NCBI GenBank assembly: GCA_021464525.1
Contig: JADRCO010000530.1
Location: 1-31,540, forward strand
DNA from: Rhizophagus sp. LPA8_4_AMF
Lineage: Eukaryota; Glomeromycota; Glomeromycetes; Glomerales; Glomeraceae
DNA length: 31,540 bases
Direction of reading: 5' to 3'
Shown: piece after piece, positions 11,034 to 20,970 of the stretch
Layout of the letters: each line of letters starts with the position of its first letter
Numbering within the stretch: the first letter of the stretch is position 1
Notes under the pieces: generated by a model
Databases searched by the model: none
The model's input: only the letters and a program-made list of their open reading frames with translations
Told to the model about the DNA's origin: nothing
Translations under genes and position numbers: made by a program

Positions 11034-11249
11034 TATTATATTAAATTTAGTAATATTGTTCAATAGCTTGATTAAGATTTTCTCACAAGCACAAAAAGAG
11101 GTATGCCAAGCAGTTTAACACAGTGAAATTAGGAGTAAATACGTTGGCTCATGTTGTAAATGATACAGTTGTTTATAAAAAATTTGAATACTGTACTTCT
11201 ATAAGGTATTGTTGCTGATTTTGCCAAAGTCTTTAAACAACGCTGAGAG

Positions 11250-11430
11250 GCGATTAGGAAAGAAAAAAGAAAGAGCAAGAGTAGGAAAGAATGAGAGAGG
11301 AGAGTGTTAATGGATGAGAGAGAGGGGAGAGGAAATGCGAGAGGGGAAAGGAAGAAAGGGAGGAGCAAGAGCAAGAGGAGGAAAGGACGAAGGTAAAGGC
11401 AGAAAGGGGAAGGGTAAAGAAATGTGAATG
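11250..11430 (+). repeat. Polypurine tract, about 180 nt
   Basis: The plus strand is roughly nine-tenths purine (GAGAGAGGGGAGAGGAAA-type runs). The 110- and 69-residue minus-strand Leu/Ser/Phe-rich frames here are its by-products and are not annotated. A similar but shorter purine block lies at 21083-21180. Confidence 0.7.
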
Positions 11431-11460
11431 TAAATGTGTATAAATGAAAAAAGGCCTGCA

Positions 11461-12104
11461 CAAGTTGATGAAAGATATAATATATTTATATATTTACAAT
11501 GTATTATAAGTTTATGAAAGTATGATCAGTAATTAATCATTAAGCATGACTATACTAGGACCCAGAAATAGATATACAGGGGTAGTGTACAAGTGTACAC
11601 AGATGCGTAGTGGAGTTAGACAGGAGTAAATGGATATCAAAATTTATCAAAATTTTTATATAAAAAATTAGTTTGGCCTAAATGCTAATCTTATATACAA
11701 TATACTGTATTTACGTTCTTATTTAGCTAGCCGCATAGTATTAAATCGAAGGAAATTTCTAAGGGTTGAAAAGTGAAATTTTGAGAAAAAATGGTAAAAT
11801 AGGATAAATTTTATTTTTTTCACATTAGTATTTGGTTTTATAAATAATATAGAAGCCGATGCCATGATAATTTGCGTATTTTTGCAGGATTTTCAATATC
11901 AGGTGAGTCAATTATGCGTACTACTCATATAAAAAAGTCTCATAATAAAATTTTTCGCCACCTGACCCCTATATATATATATATTACTACTGTATACTCC
12001 GCGGATCTACATTTTGATCAAATGACTTTCAACACAAAATATCTCTATTTATATCTCACGACAAATCATTTTGAATAAATCAAACCACTTTTTTTTTCTT
12101 AAAA
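11461..12104. other. Upstream region of the six-exon gene
   Basis: No separate gene is supported. A run of alternating T and A follows CCCC at 11967-11986 (about 120-140 nt before the start codon) and could serve as a TATA region. A pyrimidine tract (12088-12100) directly precedes the ATG. An isolated exon-like word (TTTTGCAG, then GATTTTCAATATCAG, then GTGAGT, about 11881-11907) might be a 5' leader exon. Confidence 0.4.
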
Positions 12105-13352
12105 ATGAGGTAAATGAGGTACATAATTTAACATTTTTTTATCTAAGAAAACTTTTTAATGTTAATTCTTTTCTTATATAGTAACAACAAAAAAACCGAA
12201 TGGACTATAATTGAGACTTTTGAAGAGGATGATTTTATTTGCATTGATTTTTATGGTAAATTTAATAAAAAATTTTCCCACGTTTATAATTCTTCTTTTT
12301 GCATTAAAATATATATGATGATTACTCAAAATTCTTTATTTCCTTTTTTTAGAAGGAGCAAAAAAAGGGAACAATACTAGGTATGTTTTAAATTTTCAAA
12401 AAATTACCGTATTATTTGTATAATACCGTATATCGCAATTACCATTGTTAAAAGTAATTCAACAACGTATGATAAAATTTATTTAATATTTAATAATTTA
12501 TAAAATTTTAATAATAATATATTTTGTTAATTTCATTTATAGTAATAATAAATTTGGGAATCCCAAAGTTAAATATGAACCGGATTTTGGCAAAAAAAGG
12601 AATAGCATCTTAAGTTTAAAGAATGAAGAATATTATTTAGAGTGGGATAAATATATTTCAAAATATCGAAAATCAATTTATAATGACGAAATAGAAAATT
12701 TACAAAATCGACTGAAAGAATTAAAAATTGTTGAAAGTAATATTGAAAGAGATCTTGATTATAATAAAAAGAACGAAAAAAAATTTAAAGAATCTCAAAA
12801 TAAGTATATTGAAAGTCAAATTAAAATAAAGGAAGTTGACAAAAATATAAATAATTTACTTCAAGATGTATATAAACTTAATCAATTAAAAGATATTGGA
12901 AAAGATCTTTTGGGTAATAAAATAAGTTTTGGATTATTTAATGTGGATTTTAAAACATTACAAAATCTTCCTGCTGATTGTAAGTATTGTATATTATTTA
13001 CTGGTAAATTGTTTGATCTTATTATTGTAATAATTTTATTAATTATTATTTATTTATAATATTAGTTGTGGCTTTTCCTGCGTTCCTTGTTGAATATAAT
13101 CATAGGAGTGATTCAATTTCAAATACTAAAGGTGATTTGAAATATTTGGATTCTTTACCACAAGGAATTAAAGATGATATTATTAAGGTTAATATTCAAA
13201 CATTTATTATTTATTATTATTTTAATAAAAAAAAAATATTTAATGAAATAAAATAATTTTGAATTTTATTATTTTAGTCAGCAAATAAGTACAACATAAA
13301 ATACACGATTGATCTATTTAACGAATATGAAAAGATTCATCGTGCTAATTAA
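12105..13352 (+). CDS. Six-exon gene, 246-aa coiled-coil protein of unknown function
   Basis: Assembled by eye from exons that join in phase: 12105-12109, 12182-12255, 12353-12380, 12543-12979, 13066-13187 and 13278-13352 (TAA). All five introns (72, 97, 162, 86, 90 nt) are GT-AG with T-rich acceptors; coding length is 741 nt, exactly 247 codons. The product starts MSNNKKTEWTIIETFEEDDF. A region rich in Glu, Lys, Asn and Leu (about residues 75-135, including EIENLQNRLKELKIVE and SQIKIKEVDKNINNLLQDVY) looks like a coiled coil. A more globular tail (NLPADFVAFPAFLVEYNHRS ... LNEYEKIHRAN-like end) follows. No signal peptide or membrane segment. A polyadenylation-type AATAAA lies 26 nt after the stop. 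ATG 12114 is an equivalent start. I do not recognise the family. Confidence 0.85.
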
Positions 13353-13377
13353 AAAAGATTGTGATATTTTGATGGCG

Positions 13378-13383
13378 AATAAA
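13378..13383 (+). terminator. Polyadenylation signal AATAAA of the six-exon gene
   Basis: AATAAA begins 26 nt after the TAA at 13350-13352, and T-rich sequence follows. Confidence 0.5.
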
Positions 13384-14167
13384 ACATATGTATATGTATA
13401 TTTTCTTTTTTTTGTAAAAAATTTATTTCTCGCAATGAATTAATATCCCATATTTATTTTATTTTTTGTAAAAAAGTTTTGATTTTAATCAACATATAAT
13501 CTTGTTAAACTTTACTATATGATATGAAATTTATGAGATACTGAGAAATGCTACCTTATCCTCCTACCTATAAAGTTTACTGCGTAATCTCTTTGTGGAT
13601 AAGATCCATGTGACCATGCATATAATTTTTATTTGAATTATTGTAGTTTTTGATTAAGATCTCGTTGAGCGATCCACGTTATTAATTTAAGTAGTCGGTT
13701 TTATCTTATTATCAACAAAATTCGCAAAATCTATTGTCAAAAAAAAGTAAAACCACGTGAAAGTGCAAGGACGACAGAATTTAGGAGTAGATATCTTATA
13801 TAATCAATGAAGTAGCTTAATCTATCTGCAAAATTAAAAATTCTAGATAATATCTACAAATATATTATCTGGCGATATCAGGCTGGGGTTTTTGACGTAT
13901 TAAAAAAATAAACGGATAAATGAATAAGTGCTGAATAACCGTGAAAATTCTAGAAACCAGTTTACCTCGTCGTCTTTTAATCTGGACCGTTTCCTTGTTT
14001 GTATTCATTGAATGTTAAGTGCCTTTATTTGTTATTTGTTAAACGGTAGATCACGTGATTGTGGTTATTTCGTTATGACAATCATGGATATCATAATTAT
14101 CTTATGAAAATGCTTTATAATCTAGATATGATTGAGATAAGAGAGATGATGATTAACGGGCTTTGTC
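13384..14167. other. Intergenic, upstream of the F-box gene
   Basis: No coding frame. Two CACGTG palindromes lie here (13754-13759, and 14052-14057 within GATCACGTGATT), both within about 650 nt of the F-box start codon. Confidence 0.5.
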
Positions 14168-14175
14168 TATAAAAG
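14168..14175 (+). promoter_or_regulatory. TATA box of the F-box gene
   Basis: TATAAAAG at 14168-14175, about 200 nt before the start codon, in the correct orientation. It matches the canonical TATA consensus. Confidence 0.5.
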
Positions 14176-14377
14176 TATATTGTATAAAAATTAAAAGAGT
14201 TTAATAATACCAAATTTTGCACATAAGGAAAATGATTACCCCATTAGTACTAATTTTTTAAGAAAAGCAACAAACATACATTGATCAACTGACAATCAAA
14301 ATTGGGCAAAAAACTTTAGAACACTGTTCTACAGGCAGGTTTCAACCCTCGCTTTTTTTTTTAAAAAAAAAATCGCA

Positions 14378-15793
14378 ATGGTTCCAAAACTTAATCACGA
14401 TTGTTTTCAAAATGTTTTCGAATATCTTGAATCTGACCAACGCACGCTATTCAATTGTATCCTAGTCAATCGTTCATGGTTTGAAATTTTGATACCTTAT
14501 CTATGGGAGAATCCATTTTCAATTGTTCATCGTAAAGAAGCAGCAAATTCAAAGAAATTACTCAAAACAATAATTTCAATGTTTCCTTTTGATATGCAGA
14601 CGGAAGGAAAGTTAAATTCATATAAATATTATAAGGTTACTTATCATAAATATAGGAAATCACTCCGTAATTATTTGAACTACATGAAAATTTTTAAATC
14701 CGTCGAATTTCATGGATTTATTGACAAATGTTCTCGTGTAACACCTTGGAAATACAAAAATTTAAAGAAACATTATGATGATACAGAAAAAAAGTGGATA
14801 TCCGAACCTAATAATGAATATGATGAAAGTTCGATTTCATCAACTTTAACACAACATATTTATAGTATTATTTTTAAGAATTGTCCAAAAATTAGACAGT
14901 TTGCATTGCATAACATTTCTAATACGACTATACAACATAATTCTTTCAATAACCTTTCGAATATTTGTTACTTAGAAGTTGGTAAAGTTTGTTTTCTCGG
15001 TAATATATTTCGTGATTGTAAAAAAATTAAAAAGATCGTAGTTCATTTGATTAGCTATGATATACGAGACAGATGGGTTGATTCTTCAATATTAATTAAT
15101 TTTTTAAAAGTTCAACAAGAATTGAAAGCTATACATTTTTCGAGGGCCTTTCCTAATCGTTCTAGGTATCAATTAAAGCCAATCTCAGAGGAATTATTAA
15201 TACAAATACATTCAATTGAAGAACTTGGTATGAAGAGTATCATGTTACCTTACGGACAACTTAATACTCTTTCAAAGTTAAAACATTTAGAAATTACTCT
15301 CCGGAGATGGTGTCTTCAATCTGTTGATACATTTCGGAATGTATTATGTCCACTCTTGGAAGTTTTAAAATTTCAAGATAGTCTTCCACCTTTAGATGTT
15401 TTGGCTGAATTTATAGGAAATACGAAAGGTCATTTACAATGTTTTTATATAAAGAATCTTAATCAAAACAATTATCATCACACTCAATTATTGTTAAAAT
15501 CTATTATAAAATCGTGTCCAAAACTTAATTCATTATCTACAGTTGTCAATATAACAGAAGATTTAAGTCTCTTGAAAAATTTATTAATTTCAGGTAATGA
15601 ATTGAAAAATTTCACTCTAATGAGCATCGATTTCATGAGTCAATCATTATTGCAAGAACAACTGAGAATAATAGATGAAAATTGGGATGTTATTCATGAA
15701 AAATGCCAACATAAGAGAAGCAAGAGCGACAAGTGGATAAGATTTAATAAATATCAAATTAAATATATTTTAAAAAATCACAGAATCATATGA
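14378..15793 (+). CDS. F-box domain protein, 471 aa
   Basis: Single uninterrupted exon. Residues 1-47 are an F-box (MVPKLNHDCFQNVFEYL, LFNCILVNRSWFEILIPYLW), the motif by which such proteins bind Skp1 in SCF ubiquitin ligases. Known family role: the rest of the protein recruits a substrate. The remainder (about 150-440) shows irregular leucine-rich spacing (LSKLKHLEITL, CPKLNSLSTVV, LLISGNELKNFTLMS), consistent with degenerate leucine-rich repeats. Its 471 residues fit the roughly 450-550 I expect for fungal stand-alone F-box/LRR proteins. The start is chosen because the F-box begins directly at this Met and because a TATA box (14168) and a pyrimidine tract precede it. AATAAA follows 26 nt after the stop. 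The substrate is unknown. Such genes are greatly expanded in Rhizophagus (family knowledge). No disruption is seen. Confidence 0.94.
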   Translation: MVPKLNHDCFQNVFEYLESDQRTLFNCILVNRSWFEILIPYLWENPFSIVHRKEAANSKKLLKTIISMFPFDMQTEGKLNSYKYYKVTYHKYRKSLRNYLNYMKIFKSVEFHGFIDKCSRVTPWKYKNLKKHYDDTEKKWISEPNNEYDESSISSTLTQHIYSIIFKNCPKIRQFALHNISNTTIQHNSFNNLSNICYLEVGKVCFLGNIFRDCKKIKKIVVHLISYDIRDRWVDSSILINFLKVQQELKAIHFSRAFPNRSRYQLKPISEELLIQIHSIEELGMKSIMLPYGQLNTLSKLKHLEITLRRWCLQSVDTFRNVLCPLLEVLKFQDSLPPLDVLAEFIGNTKGHLQCFYIKNLNQNNYHHTQLLLKSIIKSCPKLNSLSTVVNITEDLSLLKNLLISGNELKNFTLMSIDFMSQSLLQEQLRIIDENWDVIHEKCQHKRSKSDKWIRFNKYQIKYILKNHRII

Positions 15794-15818
15794 TTTACAG
15801 ATTAGAAATATTTTACTA

Positions 15819-15824
15819 AATAAA
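15819..15824 (+). terminator. Polyadenylation signal AATAAA of the F-box gene
   Basis: AATAAA begins 26 nt after the TGA at 15791-15793. Confidence 0.5.
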
Positions 15825-16133
15825 AAAAGCTATGACAATTGACTTAATTTTTTATTTTGTTTTAAAATTGCAAATCTTAATTTTATATATTATGTTTAAA
15901 ATTTTTAAAATTTAATAATATAAAAAAATTCACAGACGATTATATTATGCCTTAAAGATATTACGATAATATTTTCTTGGAAATATAATAAAATTTATAT
16001 TATCAAATATTTATGCATAGAAAATAAACAACAATGATTTTGTATTAATTTATCTAAAACAATTTAAAAATATCGTCTTTTGGTTAATAAATTATCATTT
16101 TGCGGTATTTGATTGGTATCTATACATCACTAT
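15825..16133. other. AT-rich intergenic
   Basis: No coding frame, RNA gene or structured repeat recognised. Confidence 0.6.
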
Positions 16134-16283
16134 CCCATAAAAAATTTTATCCGTATTTCTGTAAAAACTCCGTAAAATGAGCCTTTCACGGGCCCATTCA
16201 CGGAAAATGAAATAATCCGGAAATATGAGCCTTTTACGAAAAAAGATGGAATATAATAAACGGATCGACTTTTTTTACAGGGT
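16134..16283. mobile_element. Probable MITE (about 150 bp)
   Basis: The left end CCCATAAAAAATTTTATCCGT pairs imperfectly with the right end, read on the minus strand as CCCTGTAAAAAAAGTC then GATCCGTTTA. The interior carries a second palindrome around GGGCCC (16190-16195), with CCGTAAAATGAGCC-type words on both sides. No coding frame. The ends are defined only approximately. Confidence 0.5.
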
Positions 16284-16903
16284 ATATTTTCTCAACTTAT
16301 TTTATTTGTGTTTATTAAAATGTAATTATTTGCTTTTTGACTTTTTGTGACGCGTACTATCCGTGTATCCGAATACGGATACCCGAAGTTATTGTCGTGT
16401 TGGCGGAACATCGGTAGTACTGGCCGGCATTAATAGTCACGTGCCTCCTGTGACGAGTTCGGATCGATTTAAGGCTGATGTTATTTTTGAAGACAAGCTA
16501 GACCATACGTGATTGTAGACGTAACATATGCCCTTGACCTCCGGAGTTTGCCGATTGGCGTTTGAGGCCATAGCAGATAGCTCTAGTTAGATTCTTCCAT
16601 ATTGTGGGTGGTTCACTTTTTTTCTTTCTCCTGTGTGTTTAAAAATTAAATATTTTTTTAAAATCTTATCCTGGTGGAGAGCATCTCTGTGTTTTTGGAT
16701 AGTTCAATTCTAGTCTAAGATCTTGTCACTCATTTTATTTATTTATCTTTTGAATGAAAAACATTCGGGATAATTTAAATCCATAAAAATATTTTATCCT
16801 CTCAGAGTAAGTGTCAGTTATTTCCCCTCATAATTACGATATATTCATAACAAAAGTAAACCTTGATACATCTAATGATCAATTAAACTCCTTGGATATG
16901 TTA
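16284..16903. other. Gene-free stretch, locally more GC-rich
   Basis: No gene supported. It contains GTATCCG-AATA-CGGATAC (16365-16382, 7-bp arms), ACTGGCCGG (16419-16427) and TCACGTGC (16437-16444). The last two repeat the pair seen at 9559-9592. Confidence 0.5.
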
Positions 16904-17045
16904 TAGACCAAACTTGACCATGTCCCAAATCGTCCCAACGGAATAAATTATTGGCCCATTATAATATGCCTTAAAACTGTACCCAGCGATGATCTCCTAA
17001 TTTGGGCCGATGAGACGATTTGGGACATGGTTTTGATTTGGTCTA
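16904..17045. mobile_element. MITE (about 142 bp), possible TA target duplication
   Basis: Terminal inverted repeats share an exact 18-bp core: ACCATGTCCCAAATCGTC (16917-16934) and its complement at 17014-17031. Both are preceded on the outside by TAGACCAAA-like sequence. The element starts TAGACC and ends GGTCTA, compatible with a TA duplication as in Tc1/mariner-derived (Stowaway-type) MITEs. The interior is non-coding. Confidence 0.65.
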
Positions 17046-18071
17046 CAGCTACAATAGATAATCTGTCTTATGCCAAGAAAGCACATACAAGTGGAATCTT
17101 CGTACCTTTTCACATGTAGATCTACCTTGCTCAAATTAATTTGATATGCCTCACGTGAAAATCTCATGCGGGGAACGAATATCTAGATGCTTTAAAATTG
17201 ATAATATTAAGTCATGTGATTAAATTTCAGGATTTTTGTAATTGTATAATTCAATGAGGCCTTGTTCATTAAGTCTTCTTTTATAACTTTTCATATGAAT
17301 TTGTGACATCTTGTTGATTAATAAGAGAATTTTTATTTCATTCTATTTTAGCTACGATTCCTAATTTCCTATCATAAAAAACGTTATACAGTTAAATGTA
17401 ATTAAAATTTGAGAATTCCAACATCAGAATTTATTAAAAAATTTTTTTTTTTTTTGAAAATAGGCTAAAATAAATCACTACTTTCTTAAAGAAAGCACTA
17501 ATTTTATCATTTTTATTTATTTTAATTTTATTTTTCAGATTGTTCTATCTTTTTTTCGTTATTTTTCTTTTAAAATTTAACTTGAAGAACTTGCTACAAC
17601 GCGTTTCACGTGAACACTGCGCCTTAGTAACCATAACCATAGTTTTGTATTTTTTGATTCATTATAAATTTCATCTTGTTAAATTTCTTACTAAATAACG
17701 AAAATCAATTATTTAGACCCGTGTCAATATTGCAGTTTTCGGTATATATATGTATGGAATATTTTTTTTTTTATAAATTCAATAGACGTAGACTAGCGAT
17801 GATTCCTCATTTAAATAATTATTTGTTATAATCTTGGATGGCAAATCTTTTTCGCAAACAATCTTACATCAATCTCCGAACGGAAAATAATATATTGCCA
17901 ATATCCAGCCCGCTTATAAATATCAAGCCCGAATGAAGTAACAGGTAATAGTATCGGCTGACCACTTGTTGACCAAAATAACGTGTGATAAAGAACTTTT
18001 TGTTGAGAATTCTAGAAAAATTATAAATTATGGGATCTGAAAATCGCAATCCACTTAATCAGGGTTACAGT
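17046..18071. other. Intergenic
   Basis: No gene supported. Two CACGTG palindromes (17152-17157, 17607-17612), both as TCACGTGA. The minus-strand frame at 17864-18049 has no recognisable domain. Confidence 0.5.
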
Positions 18072-18809
18072 ACGATTTCCCGAATCCCAATTTTCCGAAT
18101 ATACCTTTTCCCGAAGCCAATGTCCCGAACCTCATTATCCCGAAATGAACATTTTTCAGAAATGCTAGTATCCCAAATGCCTTTATCCTGAATCCTAATT
18201 TCCCGAATTTTGCGAAATAGACAACATCCCGAAACCCAGTTTCCCGAATTGCATTTCCCGAAGTCCAGTAATGTACTATCATCATCATTTATAAAATAAA
18301 TTTTATCATCAAATTATAATAAACTCATATAAAAAGGTAATAGCGAAATCAAACAGTTTATTTTAAAAAAAGTATAATACATAAGAGTTTATATTATAAG
18401 ATGATTGAAGATTCTTAATTAATAATTAACATATGAATCGGACGCCCATATTTCTGGCATAAAAAATTTTTTTATTTATTAGTTTTAAATTAAAATACTT
18501 ATACATGTTCAGGATACACTTTTAAGGAGTGGGGCTAATGTTAAAAATTTTTAAAAATTGCTCCAATAAAGTTATTTACCTTTAAAAATGAAAATGATAA
18601 AACTCTATTGAATATTTAAAATTGAATGATTTTGCAGATTTCGTTAATCTTAATTTGTGAATTATTTCATATTTTTCATTAAAACAAATTGAAAAATAGT
18701 AACTGGTTTTATTAAATTTCTTTTATAGTAAAGATTAGTTCAACTTCAGTAATTTTCATATATGTCATTTTAATTTCGGGATTCGGGAAATTGGGATTCG
18801 GGAAATCGT
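18072..18809. mobile_element. Foldback-like element 1 (738 bp), ends built of TTCCCGAAT repeats
   Basis: A 22-bp perfect inverted repeat joins 18072-18093 and 18788-18809 (ACGATTTCCCGAATCCCAAT...), extending to 29 bp with one mismatch. The left arm continues as about 200 bp of degenerate units of about 15 bp (TTTCCCGAATCCCAA-like) to about 18262. The right arm has only two to three units. The interior (18270-18775) is AT-rich and non-coding. Terminal inverted repeats made of short tandem repeats are the known hallmark of foldback elements. The 77-residue minus-strand frame (18055-18288, FGKLGF repeats) is the array read as protein and is not annotated. Confidence 0.7.
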
Positions 18810-19598
18810 CCGACAAGGCTTAAGGTTAATCTGTTGTATTTTTAAATCGGAAATATCATTGATAATTGTACAATATTGAACGTCAATAGTTTATTTGCAT
18901 ACAATATATAATAGAAATATAGTAATAAAATAAAAGAAAATTTTCCATTATTTATCAACTTGATTAAATTATTATTTATTTGTGTTCATAGTAATTTCTA
19001 AGTTAGTATTGTTCGTAAATTATTAAAGGATTGTCATGTATTTCTTTTAAATCATTCGGTTCATTCGTTTTTTATACTTCATGTTGAAAGATACAATCTA
19101 GATAAAAAAAATTTATTAAAATTAAAATATAATAAATGAAAACAAAAATTCTAATAATATTTCTAACTTTCTTTGGACTGTAGAAAATCCTTTATTTTTT
19201 TTTTGTATTATCAATTATATTAGCGTCTGATTCTTTTAAGCGAAAAATTTATATTTATTTAAATTTTTTATTGATAAAATGATTAAAAAATTTAGTATAT
19301 TACATACCTCGATTTCTTTTAATATTATATCAAATTACTATTTATTCCAATTTGTTTCATTTCTACCAATTATTATGCTAAACTACTAACATTCATGTCA
19401 TACATTTTTTATAAAATAGTAGCTAACAAGTACTAAAATATTTGTAAAAAGATTATTTATTTGATATTTATTAGTTTCAGATTTAATAACCGATTTCAAA
19501 GATGCTGTTCATACATTGCCGATGATCAAAAAATTATCGCTGATTTTGCCGAGTCAATAAGTATATATATCCTACAGTGTCGTCATAAATCTAAATCT
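18810..19598. other. AT-rich intergenic
   Basis: No coding frame or structured element recognised before the tRNA gene. Confidence 0.6.
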
Positions 19599-19669
19599 TC
19601 CGCATCGGGGAATCGAACCCCGGCCTTCCCGATGAGAACGGGGGATCCTAACCACTAGACCAATGCGGA
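19599..19669 (-). tRNA. tRNA-Glu (anticodon CTC)
   Basis: Read on the minus strand, the 71-nt sequence folds as a full cloverleaf. Acceptor stem TCCGCAT/ATGCGGA; D arm GTC-TAGTGGTTAG-GAT, which also carries the internal A box of the RNA polymerase III promoter. Anticodon loop TTCTCAT with anticodon CTC; T arm CGGGG-TTCGATT-CCCCG, containing the B box (GGTTCGATTCC). No intron. The anticodon stem CCCCG/CGGGA has a C-A mismatch at its outermost pair. No T-run terminator directly follows; the first clear one is about 70 nt downstream (near 19530, A-run on the plus strand). Confidence 0.95.
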
Positions 19670-20659
19670 TTATTATTTGTTACTAAATGACAAAAAGTTA
19701 TATATTGTGTATATAACATACACACCTATGTGTAAAAAAAACTATTTATGTATTTAATTGATTTTTACCTGATCTATCTTGTGAATCGATCCATTATTAT
19801 AATTGGAAAAGGTAAATGAACTTTTTTTCAAGTTAAATTTTTTGACTTTATTATAAAAATACATTAATATTATATGCAAAAGGAGATCCGCCAAACGAAT
19901 ATATGATCTATTCACAAATATAGAAGTTAACCCTTGGATTTTCTTATTTCTTAAATCTCCTTACCGATTCGTATTTATACTGTATTTTCTTTTAGAAATA
20001 CTTTATCTTCTTCATACCTTTATGATTTTTATTTAATATATTTAATATAAATAATTATTCTTAAGAATAAAAAGAAATGAAGTTTAAGTAATCATTAAAT
20101 TAATTAAATCAAATAAAAAACAAACATTAAATTATCAAATTATTTTCGATCATCTGTTTCTAAATCTAGGTGATACAATGCCTAAAAGTGAAATTTTTAT
20201 CATATTAGTCTTTGGGTGCTTATTCTGTATACATGCGAAAGATGATAAGGTACGCGCGTTATCGAGATCACGTGTAATTGTTTTTTGTCACCGGACATGT
20301 CGATCCAAATGATATTTTATTATCCTTTCACAATAAAATGATATTACATTTTTATCTAGTTAATAACAAATTATCTGAAATATGTTGAAAGTGTAATTTT
20401 ACTGAATGCTTTCCAAAATTCTCCAAATACATTTCTCAATACTGCATTTCTTAATGGGAAGCAATAGATAAAAATTAAAAATATATGATAAACTGAAATT
20501 TGTTAACTTATCATATTGACCTAATTGATCTACTGATTATCAGAAAGATTATCTATAAAATCAAAAAGTACCGATGTGTAAGTAACACGGGTCACTGTAA
20601 CGACAATTAGTAAAAAGGTAATTTATAAATAATGCCATCAAGAAAACGAATAGGAATTA
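19670..20659. other. AT-rich intergenic
   Basis: No gene recognised. One CACGTG at 20269-20274. Confidence 0.55.
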
Positions 20660-20970
20660 AGGAATTTAACGTCACCCTTATTAGGGACCGCCAATCAGAT
20701 ACTAACCACCCCACTTAACATACTTCCTCCAACCTCCATTAAGTATGCGTGTGAGGATCCTTATCATGGTCCTGCCATGTAAGAGAAGATTTAACGGCAT
20801 CCCTCATTATAATTTAACCATTAAATTATAATGATTCGGTATCCTGAGATGACGCGTGTGTTATCAGTAAGGAACAGGTCTCTTAACTCTTTTATTTTCG
20901 CTGTAAATCATACTAAGGACGAGTTTAATTAGAGCAAAGTCCTATACTGCACCAAAGTATGTGAGAGAGG
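20660..20970. repeat. Non-coding block of higher GC with a 14-bp-arm palindrome
   Basis: This block is visibly richer in C and G than its flanks and has no open frame of note. It contains a perfect inverted repeat with 14-bp arms and a 3-nt loop at 20804-20834 (TCATTATAATTTAA-CCA-TTAAATTATAATGA). Composition and sharp edges suggest a dispersed repeat, possibly a SINE-like or other transcribed unit, but I cannot assign it. Confidence 0.4.

Noticed and set aside
10856..11044. 62-residue plus-strand frame
   Set aside because: It runs into the pogo-like terminal repeat at 11003, so its C-terminus is transposon end sequence; no domain and no start signals.
11129..11463. 110- and 69-residue minus-strand frames rich in Leu, Ser, Phe and Pro
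   Set aside because: They are the complement of the polypurine tract; composition is explained by the DNA and no start context or intron supports them.
11872..12078. 68-residue plus-strand frame just before the six-exon gene
   Set aside because: Composition is not protein-like and it contains the alternating TA run; more likely promoter and leader of the following gene.
18055..18288. 77-residue minus-strand frame with FGKLGF-like repeats
   Set aside because: It is the 15-bp repeat array of foldback-like element 1 read as protein; the period happens to be a multiple of three so no stop arises. No gene signals.
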